64,000 bases of DNA from Hydractinia symbiolongicarpus (lineage: Eukaryota > Cnidaria > Hydrozoa > Anthoathecata > Hydractiniidae). Shown here piece after piece: positions 1-10,643 of this stretch. The translations under genes and the position numbers were made by a program. The stretch covers positions 15,001,001 through 15,065,000 of the forward strand of contig NC_079875.1 of the NCBI RefSeq assembly GCF_029227915.1, given 5' to 3'. Within the stretch, counting starts at the first letter, position 1; each line of letters starts with the position of its first letter. The notes under the pieces were generated by a model. The model saw only the letters and a program-made list of their open reading frames with translations, made no database searches and was not told the DNA's origin.

Positions 1-530
1 GTGATTTTATTTATTTATTTAATTTTTTATTTATTTATAACGAATATTTATACAACATAGCCATTCAAAAACTCGTAAAGTATGTGAATATATACACAAA
101 GTTTCTGTTCTTTTATTGATCATGTAGAATATCATGGGCGTAGAAGAACCCTGGGGACAAGGTTGGATAACTACACAAAATGATATCCAAGAAAAGGTGT
201 TGTAATAGATTTAATGAACTATTACGTCATACGTCATGCATCCATAGTATTTCCAAGTAAAATACCCTAAGAGATAAAGTGACAATCCTGCGCATGTGCA
301 ATTTTTTTAGTCTTTCGACTTCACTTGCATTCTTCTTTTATGAAAATAAACATCGTCTTTTTCGGAGAAAGGAGGTCATGGCCACCCCAACCTCCCTCCC
401 CCGGTTTATTGGCCTCGTATATTCAACATAGCCTCATAATCTCCTCAAGTGAGCATGTTGTTAATACACTAAATGACAAATTACAGTTTATAAGAACTGT
501 CTCGACTGTCCATCAAAATATAACTTAACT
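1..530. other. AT-rich intergenic, no gene seen
   Basis: No supported coding region. Bases about 148-166 (ccctggggacaaggttgg) match one end of the short hairpin element family seen repeatedly up to 25 kb, but no partner arm is visible here, so this is a solo end. Short ORFs are not supported by similarity or codon pattern. Confidence 0.5.
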
Positions 531-1720
531 AGCCGGGAGACCCGGCGTCGAAACGCCGGGTTAAGCCACAAGTAACTGTTGTTGATCGCCTTGAGGAGCG
601 CTTAATAAGAACCGCAAACTGTGCGACCCGGTGAGGTGGAGCGCTTTAGTACGGGTATGCAGTATGTCGTAAATCAAGTGAAGGGACCACACCATTGCAG
701 TGTTGCGACTGTAAGATATTTAAAAAAAAATAATTTCCCGCAACAAAAGCTGAATTAAAACAGTTTACAAACCGTTGTTACTCCGCCATAGCAAAAACAA
801 TCGGGCAATATTATTTTATTTTGCGGAATAAGTTTCCGTAAAAGTTCAAAACTTAATCATGACAGTGGGCCGAGAACGCATAATACCCTTTTCATAAAAA
901 ACTTTACTGCAATTTCGGTTTAACTTAAAACACAGGAAAAATCCAGTCGTTACCCCATAAAAAAACTAAAAAAACTCCATAATTGGAGTGCTCTAGTACA
1001 GGTATGCAGAATATGTCGTAAATTGAGTAAAGCTCACACAACATTATAGTGTTTCGGTTGTAATGTACTTTTTAAAATATATGTATATATATAACTTTAC
1101 TGCAACTTTAACCGAAATAAAAACACAGTTTACAACCTGTTGTTACCCCTTCATAAGAAAAGAAAATAGTCAATATTATTATTTTATCTTGCGGAGTACG
1201 TTTCAGTAAACCTTAACAAATTAATCATGACACCGGACTGAGCACTTAGTACAGGTAAATGGTGTCACACATGCGTTATGGCCATAATAGCCTTTTCCCA
1301 AAAAAACTTATCGCAACTTCAATTTAAATAAAAAACACACAAAACACCCTGTTGTTAACACCAGGTTGAATGTTTATTGCAGGTAAAAAAACTTTATCAC
1401 AACGAATTAAATAAAAACACGGAAAAAGCCCGTCATTAACACCAGGCTGAGCACTTAACATGTAAATTGTGTCATACATGAGTAACAGGCGTAATAAAAT
1501 TTTTCAAACAAAATTTATCACAACGGTTTAAATAAAAACACAGGAAACAGCCCGTCGTTAACACCAGGCTGAGCGCTTAACAGGTGAATCGTGTCATACA
1601 TGAGCACAGGGGTAATACCATGTTCCAAAAATCCTTATCGCTTCGGTTTTAAAAGAAATCAGTGAACAGCCTGGCATTAACCCGGTTAAGTTTAAAAAAT
1701 TACTCAGCAATTTTATTTTG
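531..1720. repeat. Degenerate tandem repeat block
   Basis: A diverged unit recurs with the pattern poly-A stretch, 'aacacagg', 'cccgtcgttaacaccaggctgagc', 'cttaacaggt', 'gtgtcatacatgag'. Clear copies begin near 1434 and 1555, about 121 bp apart, with weaker copies near 860, 1215 and 1352. It starts with a small GC-rich palindrome at about 532-565 (cccggcg/cgccggg). No coding potential seen. Confidence 0.65.
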
Positions 1721-1794
1721 CATAATAAATTTTTAAATCAGTAATAAAAGTGGCCGCTGCCAACTGCATTTAGCATAAGAATTGTTAAGAATTG

Positions 1795-1860
1795 TGTTGC
1801 AGCCAAACTGCATTTGGCTACTTTCACTTGCAGCCAAACAGCATTTGGCTACTCTCACTT
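1795..1860. repeat. Short direct duplication (about 30 bp, two copies)
   Basis: The string 'gcagccaaactgcatttggc' followed by 'tactttcactt' occurs twice in a row with one or two differences. Simple local duplication. Confidence 0.6.
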
Positions 1861-2159
1861 TTTAGCAGGATGTAGCTAAAAGAGGAGCTAGCTAGGTAGA
1901 CCCAACTTCAACATAAAAATAAATAATAATATACCAAACTGAATAAAAACTTTAAAAGTATAGGAATAAATAAAGCTAGCTATAGCTAGCTGCCTCAAAA
2001 TGTACGCTTTGTAGCTAGCCAAAAACTTAAAATTGGTTTGTTTAAGATTTATACGTAGCTAGAAAACGTGATGAAATATTCACCTTAACATGTGAAAACA
2101 AACTAAATAATCCTATAGGATAAAAAGTACTCAGAAGAAATAAGGAGGATTGAAAGGAA

Positions 2160-2490
2160 ACCTACAAACTTCACACCATCACTTCCAAACCAAAATGGCC
2201 TTCGTAGGGGTAGCATGTTTCCTCCCGTCGGCATGTTGAGACCGCGAAGCACTTGGATTGGTCATTAGTGAAAATGGAGCCTCGTGATTGGTTTATTACA
2301 ATGAGCGGCAAAGCAAGGCCGGTAAAAAAACGGGGTCTGCCGGGGATTCGAAATAAAGCTGCAGGGCCGCGGGGATTTTCGGCGGGTCTCGCTACTTGCT
2401 CCGCCATGTTGCGCAGAGACAGACAGACGACGGCTATTATTAAAGAGATGATTAATTTGTCGTTCTTTACATTTCAAAATGGCGCTTGAC
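2160..2490. promoter_or_regulatory. GC-rich island with CCAAT-type motifs, possible promoter
   Basis: This stretch is markedly richer in GC and CpG than its surroundings. It has 'gattggtc' near 2257 and 'gattggttt' near 2286 (CCAAT boxes on the minus strand) and several ATGs in 'aaaatggc' contexts. ORFs are open on both strands but match nothing I recognise. A promoter or first exon of a gene lying outside is possible; this is inference from composition only. Confidence 0.25.
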
Positions 2491-2977
2491 GTGTTTTTTT
2501 CTCTAATCTGGCTATTCTCTTTTGTTACTAAACTCATCAAAGAGATATCTTAGTGTAAAGACAAGGAAATGTAGAGACGATCAAAAAGTATTTACAAATA
2601 CAACTAACTTTTATTTGACACGGATAAACAACTTGTCAAATTAGAAAATACACTGCTTATACCCAGGCTTAAGGAATTACAATAGATCCCTCCAACGCAG
2701 AGGTCTTACGATTTTGAAAAAAAATACAACAAATTTACGCCTTACGCACTGGGTTGTACCTTATAGAACTTTTTGCTTTTCAAAACAGCTGTGCGCAAGA
2801 TCTTGTTAAGAGTCTAGGTTTTAAGTTGCTGAAAGCCTATGTGTCTGGATATATAGCTTGGCAGAAATCAGATGACATTTGTTCAGGACAACTTCGTCTA
2901 AAGTCTTTTAACATCGAAGAATATTATATGGAATATTATTTATTCCTCTAGATCGCTAAACCTGATGTTAGGTACTC

Positions 2978-2978
2978 T

Positions 2979-3009
<31 letters not shown>

Positions 3010-3030
3010 AAAAAAAATAAATAAAAAAAA
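2978..3030. repeat. (TA)n plus A-rich microsatellite
   Basis: A run of alternating TA followed by poly-A/aaataaa. Simple-sequence repeat. Confidence 0.9.
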
Positions 3031-3768
3031 TTCGCCAGTGTATAGCAAACACAAATGTTTGATGGAAAAGAAATATAAATCAGTGTGATTGTCCGTTATT
3101 TTGTTTTTAACTATGGCGACTAAGAAGAACTTTATGTAAGAAAGCTTATGTTATTATCACCGAGATGCAGAACCATGTTAGTCAGTTGTAAGTATAAAGA
3201 TTGCTGAAAAATGGTTTTATAAGCCATCATGGATCTAAATAATGTGAAATTATAAGATGCTACTGAGATCATTTTGTTTTGATTTGCACACACGTTTACG
3301 TTTATATTCTAAAATAGAGAAAAACTGAATTCCTACCTGTATGACCGTCCACACGACCATATTTAGTGACGTTCGTAAAAATTGGTTGAGTCTAAGGGTA
3401 TGGTCTGAGGTGTTCTAAATTTTGACCAATAAAAACGTGTACCATTATGCTGAAAAGAACAGGCGTTTGTTAAATTTTTCAATTTGTAAGGGTGTTTATT
3501 CGAAGAGAAGAGCGTTTAAACTCTGTTACTGATGGGCTTTTTTTACTCTTTTTACACTTTGATGCCCCCTACCGCTGCCCCAAGCATCTTCATAAATAGT
3601 TATCGCAAGACGCCTTGTACAAAAAACTTCAATATGATAGATTTAGACGGAAAAAATGTTCAATGCTCTATGACGTCATGTTTGTTTAGGAAAAGTCACA
3701 AAAATCAAATTGTTTCGATGACGTGGCAAAAAGTTAAAAAAAATAAAACCGGAGGGAGGGACACAGTG

Positions 3769-3787
3769 CCCCCCCCCCCCCTCCCCC
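3769..3787. repeat. Poly-C tract
   Basis: Thirteen consecutive C, one T, then five more C. A homopolymer likely to vary in length or be mis-sequenced. Confidence 0.9.
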
Positions 3788-3876
3788 ATAAGTAATAGGG
3801 GTTAGCTAAAGTTTTGTAATTTATTTTGTTAGTGCAATACATTTTTTTTGCATAATATCAACATCATCATAAATAC

Positions 3877-3972
3877 CACCATTGTTTATTATATGGTGAA
3901 AATGGCGCAGCGTCGACGATATGCCATCATTGTTTATTATAAGGTGAAGATGGCGCAGCGTCGACGATATAT
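3877..3972. repeat. 48-bp tandem duplication
   Basis: Two adjacent copies of a 48-bp unit containing 'attgtttattat', 'ggtgaa', 'atggcgcagcgtcgacgata'. The copies start at 3881 and 3929 and differ at only a few bases, so the duplication is recent relative to other repeats here. Confidence 0.8.
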
Positions 3973-4018
3973 CTTCCGATATTTTGAATAACTCTTTCTC
4001 GGTAAAATTCAACATTTG

Positions 4019-4822
4019 CATTAAGTTTTATAGCGGATATTTGTTGGAGAAAGTGTGAATAAGAGGACATTTATTGAAAAATTAATTATAGTGAAGCATC
4101 TTATAGAAGCGAGAAGTTTATTCAAAGCATGACCTGATTCCTGATTAGACCTCGACCACAGGGCTATTTTTTCTCTTTTTTTATACCAAGACGGCGAGAC
4201 AGCGTGATGCAGAAGGGCCACGCCTAGCAACAGTCCTTTTTAATCAATTACATTTTCTTTACCCGTGTAAGTTTTTTATTAGCACATTGTGCCAGCCTTT
4301 TACTTCTCCTCTACCAACCTGTTATCTCTTTTATATATCGAGACGGTCTTAAAGTCAGAAAAAATACAAGATGGTCTAGTGACGAGGTTGCTCTTGATCT
4401 TCTATATGTCTGAAACTTTGGAAAAAAATTACCAGCATAACGTTAGTATTTTTTTTGTTATGTAATTGGTAAATTGTAACCACGATATATTCTTTTTGTT
4501 TCTCAGGTCCTCACTCTTCAGTTATCTTCACTCGTGTCTTGTTTGTTATTTATTAGTTCTTGCATTGCTTATACTAAGCTGTTGCTTTTTAAAAAAAAGT
4601 GTGTATAGGTCTAGACATAACGGTTTGTTTAGTATGACGTAAAAAAATTAAAATACAAACAAGCATAAAGAAAATAAATAAGCAAATAAGTAAATTTGCA
4701 AGCCAAACAAATAAAAAGAACTATTTTTACGCGCGTTAGTCAATAAAAAAGGACAAACCTAGTTCCAAGAAAGCAGATCTTTTGCGTTAAATATAGCAGA
4801 GCTTTTCACTACACTGGCTTGT
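4019..4822. other. Intergenic, nothing recognised
   Basis: AT-rich DNA with short ORFs only. No splice-supported exon, RNA gene or repeat was identified. Confidence 0.5.
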
Positions 4823-4918
4823 CATCCTCGTCCCCAGATTCTCCTGGACTTTGAGCCGTTGTAACAGGTTCGCTATCAAGTTCGTCAAATAGGCAAAATA
4901 CGCCGAGAACGACGTTGT
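4823..4918. mobile_element. Short hairpin MITE-like element (copy 1)
   Basis: Begins 'catcctcgtccccag' and ends 'gagaacgacgttgttg', which are imperfect inverted copies of each other. It belongs to a dispersed family with ends of the form aacCTcGTcCCcAG ... CTgGGgACgAGgtt. No coding capacity. Confidence 0.5.
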
Positions 4919-6045
4919 TGACTCACATTTAAAATTTCGATATAATTTTCTTGACCCATTTTTTTAAGTTCCTATTTACTTTAGTAAAATGAAACACGTG
5001 GAAGTTTGGTCTCGTTTACCCAGTACGTTATTTTCAGGAAAAGTAGTTAGCCTTTTCTAAACCACTCTTTTTAGGTTAAAGAAAGACAAGATAATTTTTC
5101 CAGGCTTTTGATAAATCAAGGCAAAATAGGTAACGTTGGATATGTCAATCATTCAACTGTCAATCAAATACTTGTCAATCATATATTTTTTGCATTATAA
5201 ATAAAGCTTCATTCGTGTTGTTAATTAGCAAAAAATTAATATACTAAAAAAAAAATAACAAACTATATCTGTAAAAAGACAAAGAAGGTTGAATGGTAGC
5301 TAAAGAGTAGGCCGGACATGATAACAAAAAACAAACTAAGGGGTCTCTTCAACACAGTTTGTTTGGCCAATGGTAATTAAATCGCTTTTCAGAACAATCA
5401 TGATCGCTGTAGGTGATCAAGAGATTTGATTTTTAAGTGAATTTCTAATTGACTGCGTGGTAAAGTTTATGCTGGTGCAGGTATTTTGTTTATTTTGTTT
5501 ACTTGTTTGTTTGTTTTGCCTTTGTTTGTTTATTTCTCTTTTGTTTATCCGATTTGCATGTTATGAAGCACACAAAACGGCTAATTATTATTTGTAGGTG
5601 TCCAAAAAAAGGGATTAGGTGTTCTGTACAACTTAAAAATCAGAATAGGAAAGTAAAAGTCTAAAGGAACAGAAGGTATAACTTTTAGATATTGCATAGC
5701 TCTTTTTTTTACCATAACCACTAGTGAATTTGGTTTGTGTTGATGGTGTAAGCAAAGTAATCTAGATAATAATACAAGAGGGATTTATTTTTAATTTGAT
5801 GCTTCAGTATTTCCGCTTGTTTTAGATTAAGATATAATTTGATCGATTTTTGAGTTGATGAGAAACAGATTATCCGCGTGTGAGAAGGTTAAAAATGCAG
5901 CTTTTATTCTCACCCTCCATTGCAGAGGAAATGGGACAATTTTCCAAAAGACTATTTCAAAAAGCCGCAGTAATGAAACTTTATTAAAATTTTTTACAGT
6001 TTTAGCACTTATTAGACTAACATGAGATCTAAAGGGGGTTTCTTT

Positions 6046-6133
6046 AATCTCGTTCCCAGAGCTTCTTTTTCTCTTTCTGTTATGCACCAGCTACATGTCA
6101 GAAAACGAAAAAAGGAGCCCTGGGGACGAGATT
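6046..6133. mobile_element. Short hairpin MITE-like element (copy 2)
   Basis: Left arm 'aatctcgttcccagagctt', right arm 'gagccctggggacgagatt', about 88 bp in all. The arms pair over roughly 18 bases, with inner ctttttctc/gaaaaaagg segments also pairing. A clear member of the family. Confidence 0.7.
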
Positions 6134-6741
6134 GGTGTTTCTTAACATTTTTTTCCTGGTTTTGTCTATTTATTTATTTTGCCTAGTAAGATGCCTTCGT
6201 GTATATAAGAAATGAAAAAAATGAAACTTTTGATACCTGGAAAATTGGAGTTACGGTATAAAAATAGTAACATACTTCATAAAATATTCTATCAAGGGCT
6301 GTGTCTACCTCGTACGCAGGGCTATTCTATGCCTATCATAAGCTGATGAGACGGCTCTCCTCTTTATATAGGCGAAAGGCTCTGGGCACGATGTTTCTTT
6401 TAAAAAAGACTTGTCCTAAGCATGTTGCGTGCTTTTACAATTTAAAGGATTAAGTCCTGAATAAGATTATACATTTTGCGCGCGAAGTGATGAAAATTCT
6501 AACAACGACTAAAATTTTGACTGAGAAAAAATTATGTTTGATCAACAAATCGAGCCATTATTGAAATTTTTTTGAAAGAGGTAAAAACAATAAAAATTGT
6601 CTTTTATATTGATATCGCATTAAATAAACGACGACGGTCAAAGGTGACGGATATCTTAAGTGGTGAGAAGAAATACCGACAGACGGAAAAATCAGCCGAC
6701 GCAATTTAGTCGGACAGTAAGGTATTGAGTCTTTCGTTTAA

Positions 6742-6802
6742 GGCCTTTTTCTCTCTTTTTGATATAAGAAAAAAAGAGAGAAAGAGCCCGGGGTCAAGGT
6801 TG
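6742..6802. mobile_element. Short hairpin MITE-like element (copy 3)
   Basis: 'ggcctttttctctcttttt' pairs with 'aaaaaaagagagaaagagcc' around a small loop. The right end continues 'cggggtcaaggttgc' as in the other copies. The left outer end is degraded. Confidence 0.6.
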
Positions 6803-6927
6803 CTGTTGTTTACCTCCATAAAAATCGATGTTTTTATATCTTCCTAACATTGTTAAAAAGGTGCTTGGAAACCTGAAGAAAGGGGACCTTAAGTAAATAG
6901 CTAACATCTTCTGTGTGTCTTTTCTGA

Positions 6928-7004
6928 CAACTTTGTCCCCAGGCCTTTTTTTCTTAAACACTATTCCAAAATCAAAAAGTGAAAAAAGCCCTGGAGCGAG
7001 GTTG
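6928..7004. mobile_element. Short hairpin MITE-like element (copy 4)
   Basis: Left arm 'caactttgtccccaggcctt' and right arm 'aaaaaagccctggagcgagg' plus 'ttg' give an inverted repeat of about 25 bases with two or three mismatches, total about 77 bp. Non-coding. Confidence 0.7.
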
Positions 7005-7803
7005 TCTTTCCTGCTTCCACTTTCAAAATTGTAATATCTTTTCAAATCTTTTTTGAAATCAAATTTAAAATGCTAAAAATAAAATTTGAATATATCAAGG
7101 CATGCGAAGAATATTTTTATCCCTCTTGATAAAAAATCGGCATTAACTTCCCCAATCTAAACATTTGTATACATTTTTGTCATAAAAGCAAGATGAAACA
7201 ACACCGCTGCACATAGTTAGGAAATGGCAGAGACAAAAGTGCATGAACACTAAAAGGATTACTACAAACGTACGTGTAATATGATTGGGTATAAAATACT
7301 TCAAAAGCTTTTCATTGGTTAAGACAATTAATGACAGGACATTAAGCTGATTTGCATATTTGTTGCTTTCGATCTTTAACAACTTACGAGGACTTAGCAC
7401 TAAGTGTACACACACACAGCTAACTCTCGATATTACGAAACCTCCGATATATCGAACTAACTTACACCCACTTTTTCTTAAAACATTTAAAGAACTCTTC
7501 GTTATAACAAACTCTTTGTTGAATTTTTTTTGTGTTATTTCATGGTTTGATATATTGAAAGGTTAATGGTACTTTCAGGATCCCTCAGATTTTCGTTCTG
7601 TTTGTTTATCTACGTTTTACTAAAAAATACCAATTCTACCAATTAAGGTCTTACAAAGTACACGAATTTTCTTTTATTAGTATATGCTTTGTAAGAATGT
7701 AATGCTGGTTTTACAGGTTGACAACAATCGGTCTATTGTTTAGAACAATAGATAAGAATAATGACGAGCCTAGTACGTTATTACTAATTCTTCTTCTTTG
7801 CAG

Positions 7804-8145
7804 CTCCGGCTTGAAACTATGAAAGTTTTTCGCCTCCTGTTATACAGCAAATTTGCGGTATATTTAGACTTTGGCAAAGATTTATTAATGACACAATGGG
7901 AGCGGATTCTCTATAGACGTGTTACGGAGTCACGAAATAACAAATGTGATAACCAGTTATCGACACTGTTGTGGGAAGTGAATTCTATTCTAAGAAAATT
8001 GCCGCGAAGCAAAATTAGGCCACCTTTGAGTAGCAATGATACGCGTAAAAATACGGCTTTTGGTTATATTCCAAGAACTATAATACAGGATATGGTGAAG
8101 AGGTTGCTACATCAATTTTTTGAAGCTGTCGCAGTCTTTAATTAG
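7804..8145 (+). CDS. Hypothetical protein, possible terminal exon
   Basis: An open frame follows a strong splice acceptor (pyrimidine tract ending ttctttgcag at 7803) and runs to TAA at 8143-8145. The first in-frame ATG is at 7819. That gives 108 residues, basic, with a hydrophobic start (KVFRLLLYSKFAVYL) and no motif I recognise. It could be the last exon of a gene whose earlier exons lie to the left, a short secreted protein, or chance. It is not in phase with, or similar to, the Wnt gene downstream. Confidence 0.3.
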   Translation, partial: LRLETMKVFRLLLYSKFAVYLDFGKDLLMTQWERILYRRVTESRNNKCDNQLSTLLWEVNSILRKLPRSKIRPPLSSNDTRKNTAFGYIPRTIIQDMVKRLLHQFFEAVAVFN

Positions 8146-10600
8146 CTGTGTAGATGTCAGTAATTAATATCTACGATTTTTAGTTAATCAATCATTATCT
8201 CTTTCACCTCTAGAGTATTTCAACAATTATTTATTGCTTTTAAGATACTAATAGAAGGTGTCTTGTGATTATTTTGTGCTGAGAAATTTAGTAGTGCTAC
8301 AGTTGCAGTTTATTCAAGTTGTATTTTGACAGGTAAAGTTTGTTTGAGTGTCTATACAAAAGTCGTGGCTATGTGTATAATAAGAACACTGATAGGCCAC
8401 TCACTGCAAAATGTGTTGCAATGAACCACAACATCTATTGTAGGGGTTTATTTGGATCTGTAGAACAAAGGCTTATGAGAAGAACGAAGATAAGAGAAAA
8501 GAAAACGAGAAAAATGTGAAATCGTTATTTTTATAACAAGATCTTGCTGTGCCGATCTCCTACCCACAAGTAATAAATATGTTTCTGATAATATTATTGA
8601 CCATGAGAGTATCTCGTTATCTTAGAACGGGGTAAAGATGGGAAGACAAGGAATTAGGATCGGGGGTTGTAAGAGTTTTTACCCGGAAGTGAAGCAACTT
8701 AAATATGTGATATATAAAGTTAAATCTAAATACATTTTAAAATCAAAACACTCAAAAAGTAAATGGATATTTTTAAAAACAGCATTTCATTTCCAACCCT
8801 ATCTGTTCATTGCAGGGTCGTTTTTCAATGTATATGCATTTGTATTCATAGACGTTTTTATGTAGAATAGAAATAAAATTACTAAATAATATCGTGGGCA
8901 GAAAAAGCGGATAAAAAGTCCTGCGATGAAGTGTCAAGAATCGGCTATACAATGGAGTGTTTAAGCAGTATATAAAGTGTTAGCAGAAGTCACTACAGTG
9001 TCAATATACAGTGACGACACGTGACAATAAACTGTATTCATTAAAAAGCAAACAAAAACATGAATGAATAAACAAATAAATAACTTCAGTTGATTTACAC
9101 AAATATAATATTGTGAAGAAAGAGATGAAACTCTTACGCATCTGGGTAAAACTTCTATTCAGCATGAAATATTTCATCACCAAAGCAAAGAAGACCAAAT
9201 TTTGGTTATTTATTTATTTATTTAACTTGCACACTTGTTTTGGTCAATGGTGGTGAGTAACCTTTGATTTTTTTATGTGCAGGTATTATTAGTTCCAGAA
9301 GGCAAAATTATCGAGCGCTGAAATTATTTAAGAGTTGCTGGTTGTTTACAGGAACCGACGAAACGATTTTGAAAGTTGAGGCGTCCATATTGTGACCAAG
9401 AAAGCCGCCGCCATAGTTGGGGATGTCAATAATTTTTTTAAAAAATTTAATACCTCCGGATTGGGTACTGTGTAAGCTTTGCGTGAGTGGGAGGGAGCAT
9501 AAACACCCCCACGTCAGTTCCGTCTTAGGGTTTCTCCGACGTGACTGCTAATGATATGGTTATAGGTTAAGTTGTACAAAGTTTGGTTAACAATTCGGTT
9601 TATCTAGCTGGTATTTTTTACAGCTCAAGGTATTGATTAACCCTTTTTACTTCACTCATATTATGCCAAGTTTTACTACTCTATTTCTTATAAAAAAGAA
9701 AAGGTTTGTAAAAGCTTTCTAGGTTACCCTAAATTTGATTTTTATCGTTACGTATAATGTAAATACATAAAGACCAGTGCAAAAAACGCGAAGAGCCTGA
9801 TTTGCGTGTTGTTATGTGGAAAATTCTCTTTAACAAGGAAGTTTTTCTTGCTTATAATTTTCATGATTTAATTTTCATTTATTTTTCTTTCATGCGTGTT
9901 TGTACGTTATGACGTCAATTTGCTTGTCACAGTCAGCATAAGAGATTAACTGGCGCGTATCATTTTAGGTGCCACAAACTTCACATTATTTCATTCCCAG
10001 TCCCCTCAATTCAAGTAACTACAATCATGTGTAAAACATGTACCTTATAATCACCCTCCCTCCCCCCGTTCCTCCTCTATCCTACCTATAATTATCCCCG
10101 GCCTTCGAAAACAATTCTGGATAGGTACAATCTCAGCTTTGTTGTTGGGGGAAGGGTTTTTTTCTGTATAGCACCACTATATTTTGCACATTGTTGTACT
10201 TCTTTGGAAGGCCAAATGCATTTTGATAATTCAAGATAGTGAGATTGAGTTTTGTACAATACATTTGTTCGTTAATATCTCTGTGTTGTGTTACATCCAT
10301 TGGGAGAGTAAGAATGAGATTTATGTAAAGTTTATGAAGTCTATAACGCTACGTTGGTGCTCTATTCTGACTGCGTGGCAGTATTCCGAAGTACGCCTAT
10401 TGTCGTCGCAGCATGGACGAAATGTCGAGATTTGTTCGAGTTATTCAAAGAAATGTTTTGCTTCAGCAGAAAGTCTAAATTATTTCCAAATCAGTCTCCA
10501 CCGGCACATCAAGATGCGTACTCGCTTTAAAGTTTTATTTTCTCCCGCTATGGGTATTAGAGTTTATCGCCAACCTCCTGCCAAGGCTTTTTCAATGTCT
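8146..10600. other. Intergenic, no gene seen; likely wnt upstream region
   Basis: AT-rich DNA with only short open frames. A full CRE core (tgacgtca) lies at about 9910. The wnt signal-peptide exon is expected somewhere in or just after this stretch, but none could be assigned with confidence. Confidence 0.45.
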
Positions 10601-10643
10601 TACACAATCCTATTTTTTAGGTTGTATTCCCGCGTAATTGCAG

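Noticed and set aside
10184-10640. A long open frame upstream of, and in phase with, wnt exon 1
   Set aside because: It shows no signal peptide at its start and no Wnt similarity before 10644, where a good acceptor lies. Most of it is probably intron or leader; only the last ATG near 10594 is a weak alternative start.
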